DNA from: Streptomyces olivaceoviridis
GTDB lineage: Bacteria; Actinomycetota; Actinomycetes; Streptomycetales; Streptomycetaceae
Assembly (NCBI RefSeq): GCF_014650115.1
Contig: NZ_BMUI01000045.1
Location: 1 to 46,169, forward strand
Direction: 5' to 3'
Length of the DNA stretch: 46,169 nucleotides
Shown here: positions 30,821-39,896 of the stretch, in pieces
How positions within the stretch are numbered: position 1 is the first letter of the stretch
Layout: each line of letters begins with the position of its first letter
Translations under genes and position numbers: made by a program
Notes under the pieces: generated by a model
Databases searched by the model: none
What the model was told of the DNA's origin: nothing
What the model saw: only the letters and a program-made list of their open reading frames with translations

Positions 30821-31438
30821 GTGGTCACGACTCCCACCGCCCTTCTTCTCCATGGGGCCTTCACCGACGCGAGCATCTGGCTGCGCGTCGTCGCACGGTT
30901 GCACCACCACGCCGTCCCGGTGACAGCTCCCGCGAACCCCCTCGGGGGCCTGGCGGCCGATGCCGCGTACATCTCCTCCGTCGCCTCGCGGATCGCCGGC
31001 CCCGTCGTGCTCGTCGGCCACGCGTACGGCGGCACGGTCATCTCCGCCGCCGGCACGGCGCCGAACGTCGTCGGACTGGTCTACATCGCGGCGTACGCCC
31101 TGGCGGAAGGTGAAAGCGTGCGCGACCTGGAGCGACGCTTCCCCTCCCCCACCGTGGCCGGCCACCTCGAAGAGATGGCGCACCCGCTCGGCACAGGGCA
31201 TCCCTTCGCCGAAGTCGCCCGCACCGAGGCCGCACCGGCCGCGGCGTGGCGGACCCGGCCGTCCTGGATGCTGCTGGCCGGCGCCGACCCGGCCAGCAGC
31301 CCCGAAGCCGTGCGCTTCTGCGCCAGGCGGGCCGAGGCGACACTCCTCGAAATAGGCGGTGCCACACACGCCGTTCCCCTGACGCACCCGGCAGACGTCG
31401 CCGAACTGATCCGTGACGCGGTACGGGCGACGACCTGA
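30821..31438 (+). CDS. Alpha/beta-hydrolase-fold protein lacking the nucleophile serine
   Basis: The 205-residue protein matches the short EstC/pyrethroid-esterase-like branch: TALLLHGAFTDASIW at the start, APNVVGLVYIAAYALAEGES in the middle, and a C-terminal GGATHAVPLTHP with a candidate catalytic His. The nucleophile elbow reads GHAYGG instead of GHSYGG, from codon GCG where Ser is expected. Classical serine esterase activity is therefore doubtful; it may bind a ligand or catalyse a non-hydrolytic step. AAGGAG lies 4 bases before the GTG at 30821. It is probably co-transcribed with the AraC gene. Confidence 0.8.
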   Translation: MVTTPTALLLHGAFTDASIWLRVVARLHHHAVPVTAPANPLGGLAADAAYISSVASRIAGPVVLVGHAYGGTVISAAGTAPNVVGLVYIAAYALAEGESVRDLERRFPSPTVAGHLEEMAHPLGTGHPFAEVARTEAAPAAAWRTRPSWMLLAGADPASSPEAVRFCARRAEATLLEIGGATHAVPLTHPADVAELIRDAVRATT

Positions 31439-31510
31439 ATCGCACCCGGGGCGCACGCACGCGGTGGTCCCTGACCGTTGCCCGGTCCCCTGGCAGCGGA
31501 CGATCATTGG

Positions 31511-31516
31511 TACGGT
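31511..31516 (+). promoter_or_regulatory. Leaderless-type -10 box
   Basis: TACGGT is followed by six bases and the ATG at 31523. No ribosome binding site is seen before that ATG, so a leaderless transcript is likely. Confidence 0.45.
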
Positions 31517-31522
31517 CACGCC

Positions 31523-32182
31523 ATGGCTACCGCAGAGCGATCAGTGAGCGGCCCGGTCACCGCGGCCGACGTCGAACGTGCCGTCCGCTCGGCGCTCGCC
31601 ACTCTGCGTGCGGCCGAGGCGCGGGACTGGAGTGTCACGGCCGGTTCCCTGGAGTGGGACTGCTGGGAGACCGTCGAGCACCTCGCCGACGACCTGTTCT
31701 CCTACGCCGTCCAACTCGGCCCGGCGAACCCGCTCCTGGACACCCATGTGCCCTTCGCGTGGAGCCGGAGGAGGCCGGGCGGCCCGGCGAACGCCGTCTT
31801 CGCGGACCGCGAGGCCGGTACGGCGGGTCTGCTGCACGTGCTGGACGCCAGTGGCGCCTTGCTGACCGCGATCGTCCGCACCGCACCGCCCACGGTGCGG
31901 GCACACCACGTCTTCGGTGCCTCCGACCCCGAGGGTTTCGCCGCGATGGGCGTCGTCGAGACCCTGGTGCACACCCACGACGTCGCCGAGGGCCTGGGGC
32001 TGGAGTGGACACCGCCCGCCGACCTGTGCGACCGCGTGCTGGCCCGGCTCTTCCCCGACGCCCCGGCCGATACCGACCGGTGGCGGACCCTCCTCTGGGC
32101 GACCGGTCGCTCAGCGCTTCCCGGCCGGCCGCGCCTGACCACGTGGCGCTGGTACGGCACGCCCCGCGTCGACGCTCAGTAG
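31523..32182 (+). CDS. DinB-like / maleylpyruvate isomerase N-terminal domain protein
   Basis: The 219-residue helical protein resembles mycothiol-dependent maleylpyruvate isomerase-type proteins of the DinB superfamily. It has an N-terminal helix, the segment WDCWETVEHLADDLFSYAVQ with the first metal-type His, and a later ETLVHTHDVAEGLGL with the remaining histidines. Such proteins transfer or isomerise small thiol adducts. The ATG at 31523 has a -10 box (TACGGT) 6 bases upstream, suggesting a leaderless mRNA. It converges with the methionine aminopeptidase gene, with 27 bases between them. Confidence 0.75.
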   Translation: MATAERSVSGPVTAADVERAVRSALATLRAAEARDWSVTAGSLEWDCWETVEHLADDLFSYAVQLGPANPLLDTHVPFAWSRRRPGGPANAVFADREAGTAGLLHVLDASGALLTAIVRTAPPTVRAHHVFGASDPEGFAAMGVVETLVHTHDVAEGLGLEWTPPADLCDRVLARLFPDAPADTDRWRTLLWATGRSALPGRPRLTTWRWYGTPRVDAQ

Positions 32183-32209
32183 TGCGGTGGCGTCCCGCTC
32201 ACGGGGGCG

Positions 32210-32977
<768 letters not shown>

Positions 32978-33007
32978 GTCTTCGTCTCCCCGGAGCACGT
33001 CGACCCA

Positions 33008-33029
33008 ATACTTATACCGGTATTAGTAT
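33008..33029. promoter_or_regulatory. 22-bp operator-like palindrome before map
   Basis: Left arm ATACTTATACC and right arm GGTATTAGTAT pair at 10 of 11 positions around a CC/GG centre. It is strikingly A/T-rich for this DNA. It lies 31 bases before the map start and 22 bases after the end of the next minus-strand gene, so it probably overlaps the map promoter. The binding protein is unknown; size and symmetry suit a TetR- or MarR-type dimer. Confidence 0.7.
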
Positions 33030-33051
33030 CACGGTCGGGGGCGACGGCTCC

Positions 33052-33873
33052 TCATCGCCGTGAGGGGGCGACGGCGCCGCGGGTGGTTGCCAGGAAGTCG
33101 ACCAGGGCATCGGCGATCGCCTCGGGGGCCTCCAGGGGAAGGAGGTGCCCGGCGCCGGGGACGGTGGTGAGGGTCGCATGCGGGACGTAGGGCAGCAGGC
33201 ATGCGCGCAGCACAGCGGGTGGCTCCACCTTGTCGTGCTCGCCGGCCAGCACCGCCACGGGGACTCGGATGTGACGGGCCTGTTCGGTGATGTCCTGCGC
33301 GATCCCCCGCAACGGCCACTCCGTGCGGGCCTCGGGGGCGGCGGCGAGGCTGTCCCGCACGATCGCGTCCCGTACCGGCGCCGGCACGGACACGGCGGTC
33401 AGGACGTGGTCCAGGGCGTGGCCGACGGACTCGGGCGAGTCGTAGGCGTGGGACAGCGCCTGGCGGTACTCCTCGGTCACGGCCGGGGCGGGCCGCGCGG
33501 GAGCGGGCGCGACCAGGACCGCGCCGATCAGGCCGGCGGGACGGCGGGCCGCGACCAGTTGGCCGACCTTGCCGCCCATGGAGTGACCGACGAGGACGAA
33601 GGGGCCCGTCACGCATTCCTCGACCACGCGGAGGAGGTCGTCGGCGAGCCGGTCGAGGTGATACGGCCCCGGCAGCTGCCGGGAGGTGCCCCAGCCGCGC
33701 TGGTCGAAGCGGACCGTCGCCTGCTCGGGCGGCAGGCGCCGGACCACCTCGTCCCACGTGCCGGCCGAGCCTCCCCAGTAGTGCGCGAACACGAGCGTGG
33801 GCCCGCGCTCGCCCTCGATCCGGGCCTCCAGGGAGCCGCCGGCCACGGCCACGGTCTTTGTAGTATTCGACAC
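33052..33873 (-). CDS. Alpha/beta hydrolase divergent from an AraC regulator
   Basis: The 273-residue hydrolase has an oxyanion region VFAHYWGGSAGTW, a turn RFDQRGWGTS, the nucleophile elbow GHSMGG, the acid in AGEHDKVEPP and the His in PGAGHLLPLE. All triad residues are present. GAGGAG lies 8 bases before the GTG at 33873; longer in-frame starts lack family character. The AraC gene at 34014 diverges from it across 140 bases, the classical layout of an activator and its target. Confidence 0.88.
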   Translation of the reverse strand: MSNTTKTVAVAGGSLEARIEGERGPTLVFAHYWGGSAGTWDEVVRRLPPEQATVRFDQRGWGTSRQLPGPYHLDRLADDLLRVVEECVTGPFVLVGHSMGGKVGQLVAARRPAGLIGAVLVAPAPARPAPAVTEEYRQALSHAYDSPESVGHALDHVLTAVSVPAPVRDAIVRDSLAAAPEARTEWPLRGIAQDITEQARHIRVPVAVLAGEHDKVEPPAVLRACLLPYVPHATLTTVPGAGHLLPLEAPEAIADALVDFLATTRGAVAPSRR

Positions 33874-34013
33874 TCGTCCATCTCCTCGATGTCGCGCAGG
33901 CGGTGACTCCCGTAGGGCTCTCGCCCGTCCGGGGCTGGGCACCTGCCGTCAGGTACGGGGACGACGCTATGCCGGTGGAGCACTTCCTCCTGGTGGAAAG
34001 AGACTGATCTGTT

Positions 34014-34904
34014 GTGGAAAACGGTCACGCTGTCGTGCGGCAGTTGCGGTACCTCCCCGCTGTCGGAGCCACCCACGGCGTGGAGGCGCTCAGCTTCGCC
34101 GCCCTGCGGGAGACGGACACCGACCGGCGTCGGACCCGGTTGCAGCGCCCCGACTTCCACGTCCTCGCCCTGATCACCGGCGGACGCGGCGCGCACGAAG
34201 CGGACTTCCGCCCCTACGAGCTGCGCGAGGGCGACGTCGTGTGGATCAGGCCCGGTGTCGTGCACCGGTGGAGCGACGTCGAGCGTGTCGAAGGCCCCTT
34301 GATCCTGTTCCAGCCGGGCTTCCTGCCCGATCCCGCTCTCGAATCGGTGGGTGCCTCCTCTCCCGTCTGCTGGCACCTGCCGCTGGACGCCCTCGCGCTC
34401 GCGGAGCTGGCCGCCGGTCACCTTCAGCGTGAGCAGCACGCGGCCGTGCGAGCGCCGCGTCTGGCGTCCTCCGCGCTGCTCGCCCATCTGCTGGCGGCAC
34501 TGCTGTTGCGCGTCCTGCCCACGACGTCCCCACCGGCTTCTCCAGACACGACCGGGGGCCGACGGCTGGAGGTCTTCGATGCCTACCGCACCGCGGTCGA
34601 GGAGCACTTCGCCGACTGGCACCAGGTCTCCGACTACGCCCACGCACTCGGCTACGACCCGCGGACACTCACCCGGGCGACCCGTGCCGCCACCGGAACC
34701 GGCGCCAAGACATACCTCGACCAGCGCATCCTGCTCGAAGCGAAACGGCTGCTCGCCCACACCGGCCTGTCCGTCGGCGGCTGCGCGCACCGCCTCGGAT
34801 TCCGCGACGCCGGAAACTTCACCACCTTCTTCCGGCGCCAGACCGGCCTGACCCCCACCTCTTGGACGGCCACCCTCCGCTCCGGCCACCCTGACAGCAG
34901 CTGA
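34014..34904 (+). CDS. AraC-family regulator (cupin sensor)
   Basis: The 296-residue protein has an N-terminal cupin (FHVLALITGGRGAHEADF, then LREGDVVWIRPGVVHRW) and a C-terminal AraC helix-turn-helix pair (VSDYAHALGYDPRTLTRATR, then HRLGFRDAGNFTTFFRRQTG). The start is GTG at 34014 or TTG at 34012, with only a loose GGAAAGAG upstream. Direct GGTGGA repeats 18 bases apart (33974 and 33992) precede it and could be AraC half-sites. It probably controls the divergent hydrolase. Confidence 0.88.
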   Translation: MENGHAVVRQLRYLPAVGATHGVEALSFAALRETDTDRRRTRLQRPDFHVLALITGGRGAHEADFRPYELREGDVVWIRPGVVHRWSDVERVEGPLILFQPGFLPDPALESVGASSPVCWHLPLDALALAELAAGHLQREQHAAVRAPRLASSALLAHLLAALLLRVLPTTSPPASPDTTGGRRLEVFDAYRTAVEEHFADWHQVSDYAHALGYDPRTLTRATRAATGTGAKTYLDQRILLEAKRLLAHTGLSVGGCAHRLGFRDAGNFTTFFRRQTGLTPTSWTATLRSGHPDSS

Positions 34905-34916
34905 CGGGCCCCGGCG

Positions 34917-35810
34917 CTAGCCGGGGGCCGAGGCGAAGATCCAGCGGTTGGTCGCCAGGGCGTCGTCCGGCTGCGGGCGGGGGCCGCGGCCGTGCAGGGC
35001 GGTGAAGTGGTACGGGGTGCGGACCGTCACCGTCCAGCCGCGTTCAGCGAGTCGGCCCGCCGAGTCAGGGCGTGGCTCGCCGTCGAACAGGGCGAGCAGG
35101 TCGATGCCGAGCCGCTGTCTCGCCGCGGTGTAGACCGGGCCGGCCCGTACCCGTGACGACTCGGTGACGGGCTTGATCTCGTAGGCCAGGGTGCTGCCCG
35201 GCGCGCTCAGCCGGTCGATCGTGGCGATGAGGCGGTGCTCGGCCGCCGCGGGGAGGTAGAGCAGCAGCCCCTCCGCCAGCCACGCGGTGGGCTCGGCCGG
35301 GTCGAAGCCCGCGTCCAGCAGTGCCCCGGTCCAGTCGAGCCGGAGGTCGGCCGCGAGGGCGCGGCGGCCGGCCGTGGGGGTGGCTCCGGCCTGGTCGAGC
35401 ACCGCTTGTTTGAACGCCAGCACACCTGCGGTGTCCACCTCGTGGACCTGACAGCCCGGCGGCCAGTCCAGCCGGAACGCCCGGCAGTCCAGGCCCGCGC
35501 CCAGCAGCACCACCTGGCGGGCGCCCCGGCGGACCGAGTGGAGCAGGTGGTCGTCCAGGACGCGGGTGCGCAGGCCGAAGTAGCGGCCGAGGCGGCCCCA
35601 CAGCGGATCGGCGTCACCGGTGGGCACCTGCTCCGGGCGGACCGGCCAGCCCGCCGAGGCCGGTGCCGCGCGCACGAAGTGCTCCGCGAACCGGTCCCGG
35701 GCCAGGGCGTCAGCGCGATGGGTCTCGATCGCGCGGGCCGCGGCCACCAGAAGGGCGGTGCGGCCCACGCCCTCCGTCACACCGGTGGTCAGCCCGGTGG
35801 CAGGACGCAC
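34917..35810 (-). CDS. Class I SAM-dependent methyltransferase, leucine carboxyl methyltransferase (LCM/TIGR00027) type
   Basis: The 297-residue protein is an O-methyltransferase of the LCM family. The SAM-binding glycine-rich motif is VVLLGAGLDCRAFRL; the acidic ribose-binding turn is EVDTAGVLAFKQAVL (family usually EVD.P.V). The typical segments WLAEGLLLYLP and RTPYHF follow. Family members methylate carboxyl groups. GAGGAGGAG lies just before the GTG at 35810. The gene starts inside the last codons of the cysteine hydrolase gene (22-base overlap), making it the last member of a coupled four-gene operon. It may methylate a carboxylic acid made by the upstream enzymes. Confidence 0.85.
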   Translation of the reverse strand: MRPATGLTTGVTEGVGRTALLVAAARAIETHRADALARDRFAEHFVRAAPASAGWPVRPEQVPTGDADPLWGRLGRYFGLRTRVLDDHLLHSVRRGARQVVLLGAGLDCRAFRLDWPPGCQVHEVDTAGVLAFKQAVLDQAGATPTAGRRALAADLRLDWTGALLDAGFDPAEPTAWLAEGLLLYLPAAAEHRLIATIDRLSAPGSTLAYEIKPVTESSRVRAGPVYTAARQRLGIDLLALFDGEPRPDSAGRLAERGWTVTVRTPYHFTALHGRGPRPQPDDALATNRWIFASAPG

Positions 35811-36487
35811 GACTCCTCCTCCTCGGTTCGGGGCACGGGCGCGGTCCACGCCCGCGGGTCGTGCGCGGTGGTGGTCCGGGCGCCGTAGACGACGCGCATG
35901 AACCGCAGTACGGCGTCGTACGGCAGGTGCAGCGCGGCGGTGCAGTCCGTCAGGACGGTCACGTGGAAGCCCTTCTGGAACGCCGTACGGGCGGTGGTGT
36001 CCACGCACACGTCCGCGTACAGCCCGGCGAGGACCAGGTGACCCACGCCCCGCGCGGCGAGGTGTTCCGCGAAGCCGTCGCCGAGGAAGGCGTCGAAGCA
36101 GGCGCGTTTGGTGAAGACCCGCTCGCCCGGGGCCGGGGCGACCGCGTGGAACTCCGCTCCCCAGGAGCCGTCCAGGCACTTGGGCTGCTTGCCGAGGACG
36201 CTGTCCCGCAGCCGCCAGGCGGCCCCCTGGTGCTCGGGGTCGCCGACGAACCGTACGAAGATCACCTCCACACCGCGCTCGCGGGCCTGGTCCGCCGCCC
36301 GGACGCAGCCGGCGACGGCCGCCTCCAGCACCGCCGGGTCCCTGTCCTGGCCGAAGCGGGACTTGTCCGTGCGGAAGCGGGACGTGTCCTTGCCGAAGCG
36401 GGCCTGGGCCGTCGGGCCGGTGCAGAAGTCGTTCTGCACGTCCACGACGACCAGGGCCGTCGCCCCGTCCGGTTCCCCGGCGGTCAC
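35789..36487 (-). CDS. Cysteine hydrolase (isochorismatase/nicotinamidase superfamily)
   Basis: The 232-residue protein has the full catalytic set of the superfamily: Asp in VVVDVQNDF, Lys in FTKRACF and Cys in LAGLYADVCVDTTA. It hydrolyses amides, ureido groups or enol ethers; which one cannot be told. Between the Asp motif and the first helix are three tandem heptapeptides (ARFGKDT, SRFRTDK, SRFGQDR), encoded by a 21-bp repeat not expected in the family. The GTG at 36487 overlaps the upstream stop as GTGA. It is the third gene of the four-gene operon. Confidence 0.85.
   Translation of the reverse strand: MTAGEPDGATALVVVDVQNDFCTGPTAQARFGKDTSRFRTDKSRFGQDRDPAVLEAAVAGCVRAADQARERGVEVIFVRFVGDPEHQGAAWRLRDSVLGKQPKCLDGSWGAEFHAVAPAPGERVFTKRACFDAFLGDGFAEHLAARGVGHLVLAGLYADVCVDTTARTAFQKGFHVTVLTDCTAALHLPYDAVLRFMRVVYGARTTTAHDPRAWTAPVPRTEEEESCVLPPG
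36353..36401. repeat. 21-bp tandem repeat inside the cysteine hydrolase gene
   Basis: GAAGCGG recurs at 36353, 36374 and 36395, exactly 21 bases apart, with similar sequence between. On the coding strand it gives three (A/S)RF-containing heptapeptides. The frame is preserved, so this looks like an in-frame expansion. Confidence 0.7.
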
Positions 36488-37617
36488 GATCCGCCGACCA
36501 GGGCGGCGTCCTTCGGCGTCCCGTCGGCTCCGGGCATGTCGAGGCAGTCGAGCAGGGCGTCGACCACGGCGGTGGTGGAGTACCGCCCGCCGAGGTCGGG
36601 GGTGCGAACGCCCCGCTCGTCGAGCATGCGCAGGGCTCGCTCGGTGGCCCGTACCGCTCCGGGGCGTCCGGCGTGGCGTTCCGCGACGAGCGCCGCCGCG
36701 CGGATCGTCGCCACCGGGTTGACCAGGTCACGCCCGGCGAGGTCGTCGGCGGACCCGTGCACCGTCTGGTACTCGACCAGGCCGGACAGGCCGGGGTCGA
36801 GGCAGACGTTCTCGGTGCAGCGGTTCTCCTGCCGGTCGGAGCCGAACCGGTCGAGCAGCATGACGTGCATGATGTCGGCCCACTCGTTCCCGGCGACGAT
36901 GAGCGTGCGGTCGGGCAGGCCGTGGGTGAGCAGGTTGCGGTTGACCGTGTCCGGCTGGAACAGGTCGATGCGTATGCCGAGCCGGTCCGCGAGGTCGGCC
37001 ACCCAGGCGTCGAGGGCACCGTCCAGCAGATGGAACTTGTACGCCATGACGATGCGGTCGAGGCGCCCGTCCGGCCATTCCCTCCTGGCTCGCCGCAGGG
37101 CGTGGCCGACGACGGCCTCGGTGATCTCCCGGCTGAAGGTCATGGTGCGGGTGACCTCGCCGGGCGTGTGCCGGTTCTCCCCGGTGTAGAAACCCTGGGC
37201 CTGGTCCCGCACGAGGAGCAGGGAACGCCCGGCGTCGGTGAGCAGGTCGACCTTCACGGCGCGCAGCCGCTGCCGGACGAGGTAGAGGGACTGGGCGTTG
37301 ATGGCGGTGCGGAAGACCGCCTCGGTGCCCCGCTCGGCCCGGGTGCGGCAGAACCGCTCGTAGTGGTCCGCGTCCTCGGCGGTCAGTGCCCGGATCCTGG
37401 CGACGTCCCGTTCGGCGCGGAGCGACACGTAGGAGTGGTAGAGGCGGGGGGAGCGCTCGATCGCCACGCCGTGCGGGTGACCGGCGGTGAGCGCGCCGAG
37501 CACGCGCTCGAAGACGTCCGCGACCTCGGGACCGGTACCCCGGCCCACCGCGAGGCCGATGACGGGCTTGGGGGTGCGTAACTCCTCCGCTGGTACGGCG
37601 GTTCGGGGGCGGATCAC
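36484..37617 (-). CDS. Isocitrate/isopropylmalate-dehydrogenase-family protein
   Basis: The 377-residue protein follows the beta-decarboxylating dehydrogenase family from end to end. An N-terminal strand IGLAVGRGTGPEV replaces the usual GDGIGPE, RDQAQGFYTGE replaces RENTEG.YSG, and a C-terminal cofactor loop HGSADDLAGRDLVNPVATI is close to the HGSAPDIAGK..NP.A consensus. The metal site is altered: NEWADIMHV keeps the first Asp of the N.FGDILSD motif, but the last Asp is His/Val. It may oxidise an unusual 2-hydroxy acid or be catalytically modified. The GTG at 37617 overlaps the EF-hand stop as GTGA. Confidence 0.82.
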   Translation of the reverse strand: MIRPRTAVPAEELRTPKPVIGLAVGRGTGPEVADVFERVLGALTAGHPHGVAIERSPRLYHSYVSLRAERDVARIRALTAEDADHYERFCRTRAERGTEAVFRTAINAQSLYLVRQRLRAVKVDLLTDAGRSLLLVRDQAQGFYTGENRHTPGEVTRTMTFSREITEAVVGHALRRARREWPDGRLDRIVMAYKFHLLDGALDAWVADLADRLGIRIDLFQPDTVNRNLLTHGLPDRTLIVAGNEWADIMHVMLLDRFGSDRQENRCTENVCLDPGLSGLVEYQTVHGSADDLAGRDLVNPVATIRAAALVAERHAGRPGAVRATERALRMLDERGVRTPDLGGRYSTTAVVDALLDCLDMPGADGTPKDAALVGGS

Positions 37618-38150
37618 CGGAGTGTGCCCGCGGTGAGGTGGTCGCCGGGGATACCGGCCTTCTCGGGGCGGTAGTAGTCCCGGATGCCGTCCGCCCAGGT
37701 GATCGCGGGGATACGGTCGCCGTCGACCGGCTCGAAGGCGTCGAACAGGACGTCGATGTTGGGACGCCGGAAGCCGATGGCCGTCATCAGCGCGGTGAAA
37801 TGGGGGCGCTCGACGAAGCCGTCGCCGTCCGGGTCGCCCATGGTGGCCAGGGCGTCCGCGAACTCGTCGACCGTCGCGTCGAACCGCTCGGGGTTGAGCA
37901 CCACGGCGGTGAACTCCTCGGCGCTGATCCGCCCGTCGCCGTTGGCGTCCAGCTCCCGGACGAGTGTCTCCCAGTAGCGGCGGAAGGCACCGAGCATCGC
38001 GCTTCTCGCGATGTCGCCGGCCTCGGGCACCGCCGCGACGACCCGCTTGCCCATCAGCTCGAAGTCATCGGATTCCAGGACGCCGTTGCCGTCGGCGTCG
38101 AACAGGGAGAAGACGAGCTGGACGCGGTCGTTCGCCTCGGTGGTGGGCAT
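37614..38150 (-). CDS. Calerythrin-like EF-hand calcium-binding protein
   Basis: The 178-residue soluble protein contains three good EF-hand loops: DADGNGVLESDDF (about residue 18), DANGDGRISAEEF (about 68) and DPDGDGFVERPHF (about 104). A fourth degenerate one follows near EPVDGDRIPAITW. Arrangement and length match calerythrin, the sarcoplasmic-type calcium-binding protein of actinobacteria. AGAGGTGA lies before the ATG. It is the first gene of the four-gene operon; its stop overlaps the next start. It may buffer or sense calcium for the pathway enzymes, but why it is coupled to them is unknown. Confidence 0.88.
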   Translation of the reverse strand: MPTTEANDRVQLVFSLFDADGNGVLESDDFELMGKRVVAAVPEAGDIARSAMLGAFRRYWETLVRELDANGDGRISAEEFTAVVLNPERFDATVDEFADALATMGDPDGDGFVERPHFTALMTAIGFRRPNIDVLFDAFEPVDGDRIPAITWADGIRDYYRPEKAGIPGDHLTAGTLR

Positions 38151-38583
38151 GGTGTGTCACCTCTGCTGTAGCGCTGTCCGACGGGACGCCGCCGGATCCC
38201 GGGCCCCGGCGGCCCCTCCACTATCGGCTCGCCGCCGGGGGCCCGGCGGGGAAGTCCGGGTGGGTGCACACGAAAGAAGGGAATCGGGTGGCCGGCGCAT
38301 GAAGCGGTACGGTCCTGGAAAGCGGTGCCTTCCCGGTGGGGGCGGGGGTGCCTGGGGCGTGGCGGACGACGGTGAGCTCTTCTGTACGTGTGCCCGTCGC
38401 CGGCCCCGCGTGCCCGGTCGGCGTCGCCGGGCGGCACGAGGGATTCGTCCCTCGACGCCGCCGCGGTGAGGTCCTCGCCGAGGCCGTCGCGGAGAGTGTC
38501 CGCGCCACAGCCACGGCGGAGCGGTGATTTCCCGCCGGCTCCGGAGTCGTACACAGGAGGACCACCCGAGCGGAAGGCCACCG
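38151..38583. other. 433-bp divergent intergenic region
   Basis: This separates the EF-hand operon (leftward) from the beta-lactamase-like gene (rightward). No frame has recognisable protein character. Possible leftward -10 elements such as TACAGC lie close to the EF-hand start on the minus strand, but none is convincing. I see no palindrome of note. Confidence 0.4.
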
Positions 38584-39783
38584 ATGAACACGCTGCGCGA
38601 GACCCTGCACCGGTATGTCGACGAGGGGCAGGTGCCGGGCGCCGTCGGCCTGGTCGCCCACGGGGACGACGTGGAGGTGGTGACCGCAGGCTCGCTGGAC
38701 ACCGGCGGCACGGCGCCGATGGCGCGGGACTCGCTCTTCCGTGTCGCGTCCCTCACCAAGCCCGTCACAGCGGCGGCGGTGCTGATGCTCGTGGAGGAGG
38801 GGCGGCTCGCCCTGGACGCGCCGGTCGAGCGGTGGCTGCCGGAGCTGGCGAAGCCGAACGTGGTGCGCACCCCTGACGCCCCGGTCGACGACGTCGTCCC
38901 GGCGGCCCGCCCGATCACGGTCGAGGACCTGCTCAGCTCCCGCACCGGCTGGGGGTTCCCCGACGACTTCTCCCTCCCGGCGGTGCGGTCCCTGTTCACG
39001 GTGCAGAAGGACGGCCGCGCCCTTCAGGACTGGCCGGACCCGGACACCTGGCTGGCTCTCCTCGCGCGGGTGCCGATGCTGCGCCACCCGGGAGACGCCT
39101 GGCTGTACGGCACCTCCTCCGACCTCCAGGGGATCCTGGTCGCCCGCGCGTCGGGCCGTACGCTCCCCGACTTCCTCGCGGAACGCGTCTTCGAGCCGCT
39201 GGGCATGAAGGACACGGCCTTCGAGGTCCCGGAGGGGAAGCGGCACCGCTTCACCTCGTCCTACACCCCGTCCCCGGACGGAACCCTGGAACCGGCGGAC
39301 ACCCCCGACGGGCTGTGGAGCCGCCTCCCGCGCTTCCACTCGGGCGGCGGGGGTCTCGTCTCCACGGCCGACGACTGGCTGGCCTTCGCGCGCATGCTGG
39401 TGAACGGAGGTGAGGCGGGCGGCCGGCGCCTCCTGACCCGCACCTCGGTCGGCCGTATGACCACCGACCACCTCACGGCGGAGCAGCGCGCCCGCGCCAC
39501 GCTCTTCCTGGAGGGCCAGGGCTGGGGCTACGGCGGCCAGGTCGACGTCACCCCGGCCGACCCCTGGAACGTCCCCGGCCGCTACGGCTGGGTGGGCGGC
39601 ACGGGCACGACGGCGCACATCGTCCCGGCCACGGGAACGGTCGCGATCCTCCTGACGCAGGTGGCGATGGAGAACCCGACGCCGACGCCGCTGATGCGGG
39701 ACTTCTGGAGGAGCGTGGCCGGACGATCGTCAACACCTCGGCCCGGAGGTCTCCCTGGCGAACAGGCGGCTCAGCCCGAGTGA
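38584..39783 (+). CDS. Serine hydrolase of the beta-lactamase/class C family
   Basis: The 399-residue protein has the serine beta-lactamase-like fold used by esterases and DD-peptidases. The catalytic tetrad SLTK lies at residues 56-59, the Tyr motif is YGTSS in place of Y.N, and HSGGG is the third motif (KTG-like). LSSRTGWGFPDDF and EPLGMKDTAF are further family segments. There is no signal peptide, so it is probably cytoplasmic and not a true beta-lactamase. GGAAGG lies before the ATG at 38584; the upstream ATG at 38524 lacks a site. It forms a single-gene unit. Confidence 0.87.
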   Translation: MNTLRETLHRYVDEGQVPGAVGLVAHGDDVEVVTAGSLDTGGTAPMARDSLFRVASLTKPVTAAAVLMLVEEGRLALDAPVERWLPELAKPNVVRTPDAPVDDVVPAARPITVEDLLSSRTGWGFPDDFSLPAVRSLFTVQKDGRALQDWPDPDTWLALLARVPMLRHPGDAWLYGTSSDLQGILVARASGRTLPDFLAERVFEPLGMKDTAFEVPEGKRHRFTSSYTPSPDGTLEPADTPDGLWSRLPRFHSGGGGLVSTADDWLAFARMLVNGGEAGGRRLLTRTSVGRMTTDHLTAEQRARATLFLEGQGWGYGGQVDVTPADPWNVPGRYGWVGGTGTTAHIVPATGTVAILLTQVAMENPTPTPLMRDFWRSVAGRSSTPRPGGLPGEQAAQPE

Positions 39784-39896
39784 CGGCTCCTGGCCGGCCG
39801 CGACGAACCGCTGCGCCGATTCGCCGCGCTGCCCGGCGGCGCCTCCGGCACGGGAGGTGGGGCAGGCGGCCGGGGGCGATGATGCCTGCGGGGGCT

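Noticed and set aside
38584..39783. True secreted beta-lactamase (resistance gene)
   Set aside because: No signal peptide is present, and the motifs SLTK, YGT and HSG suit the broader esterase/peptidase family.
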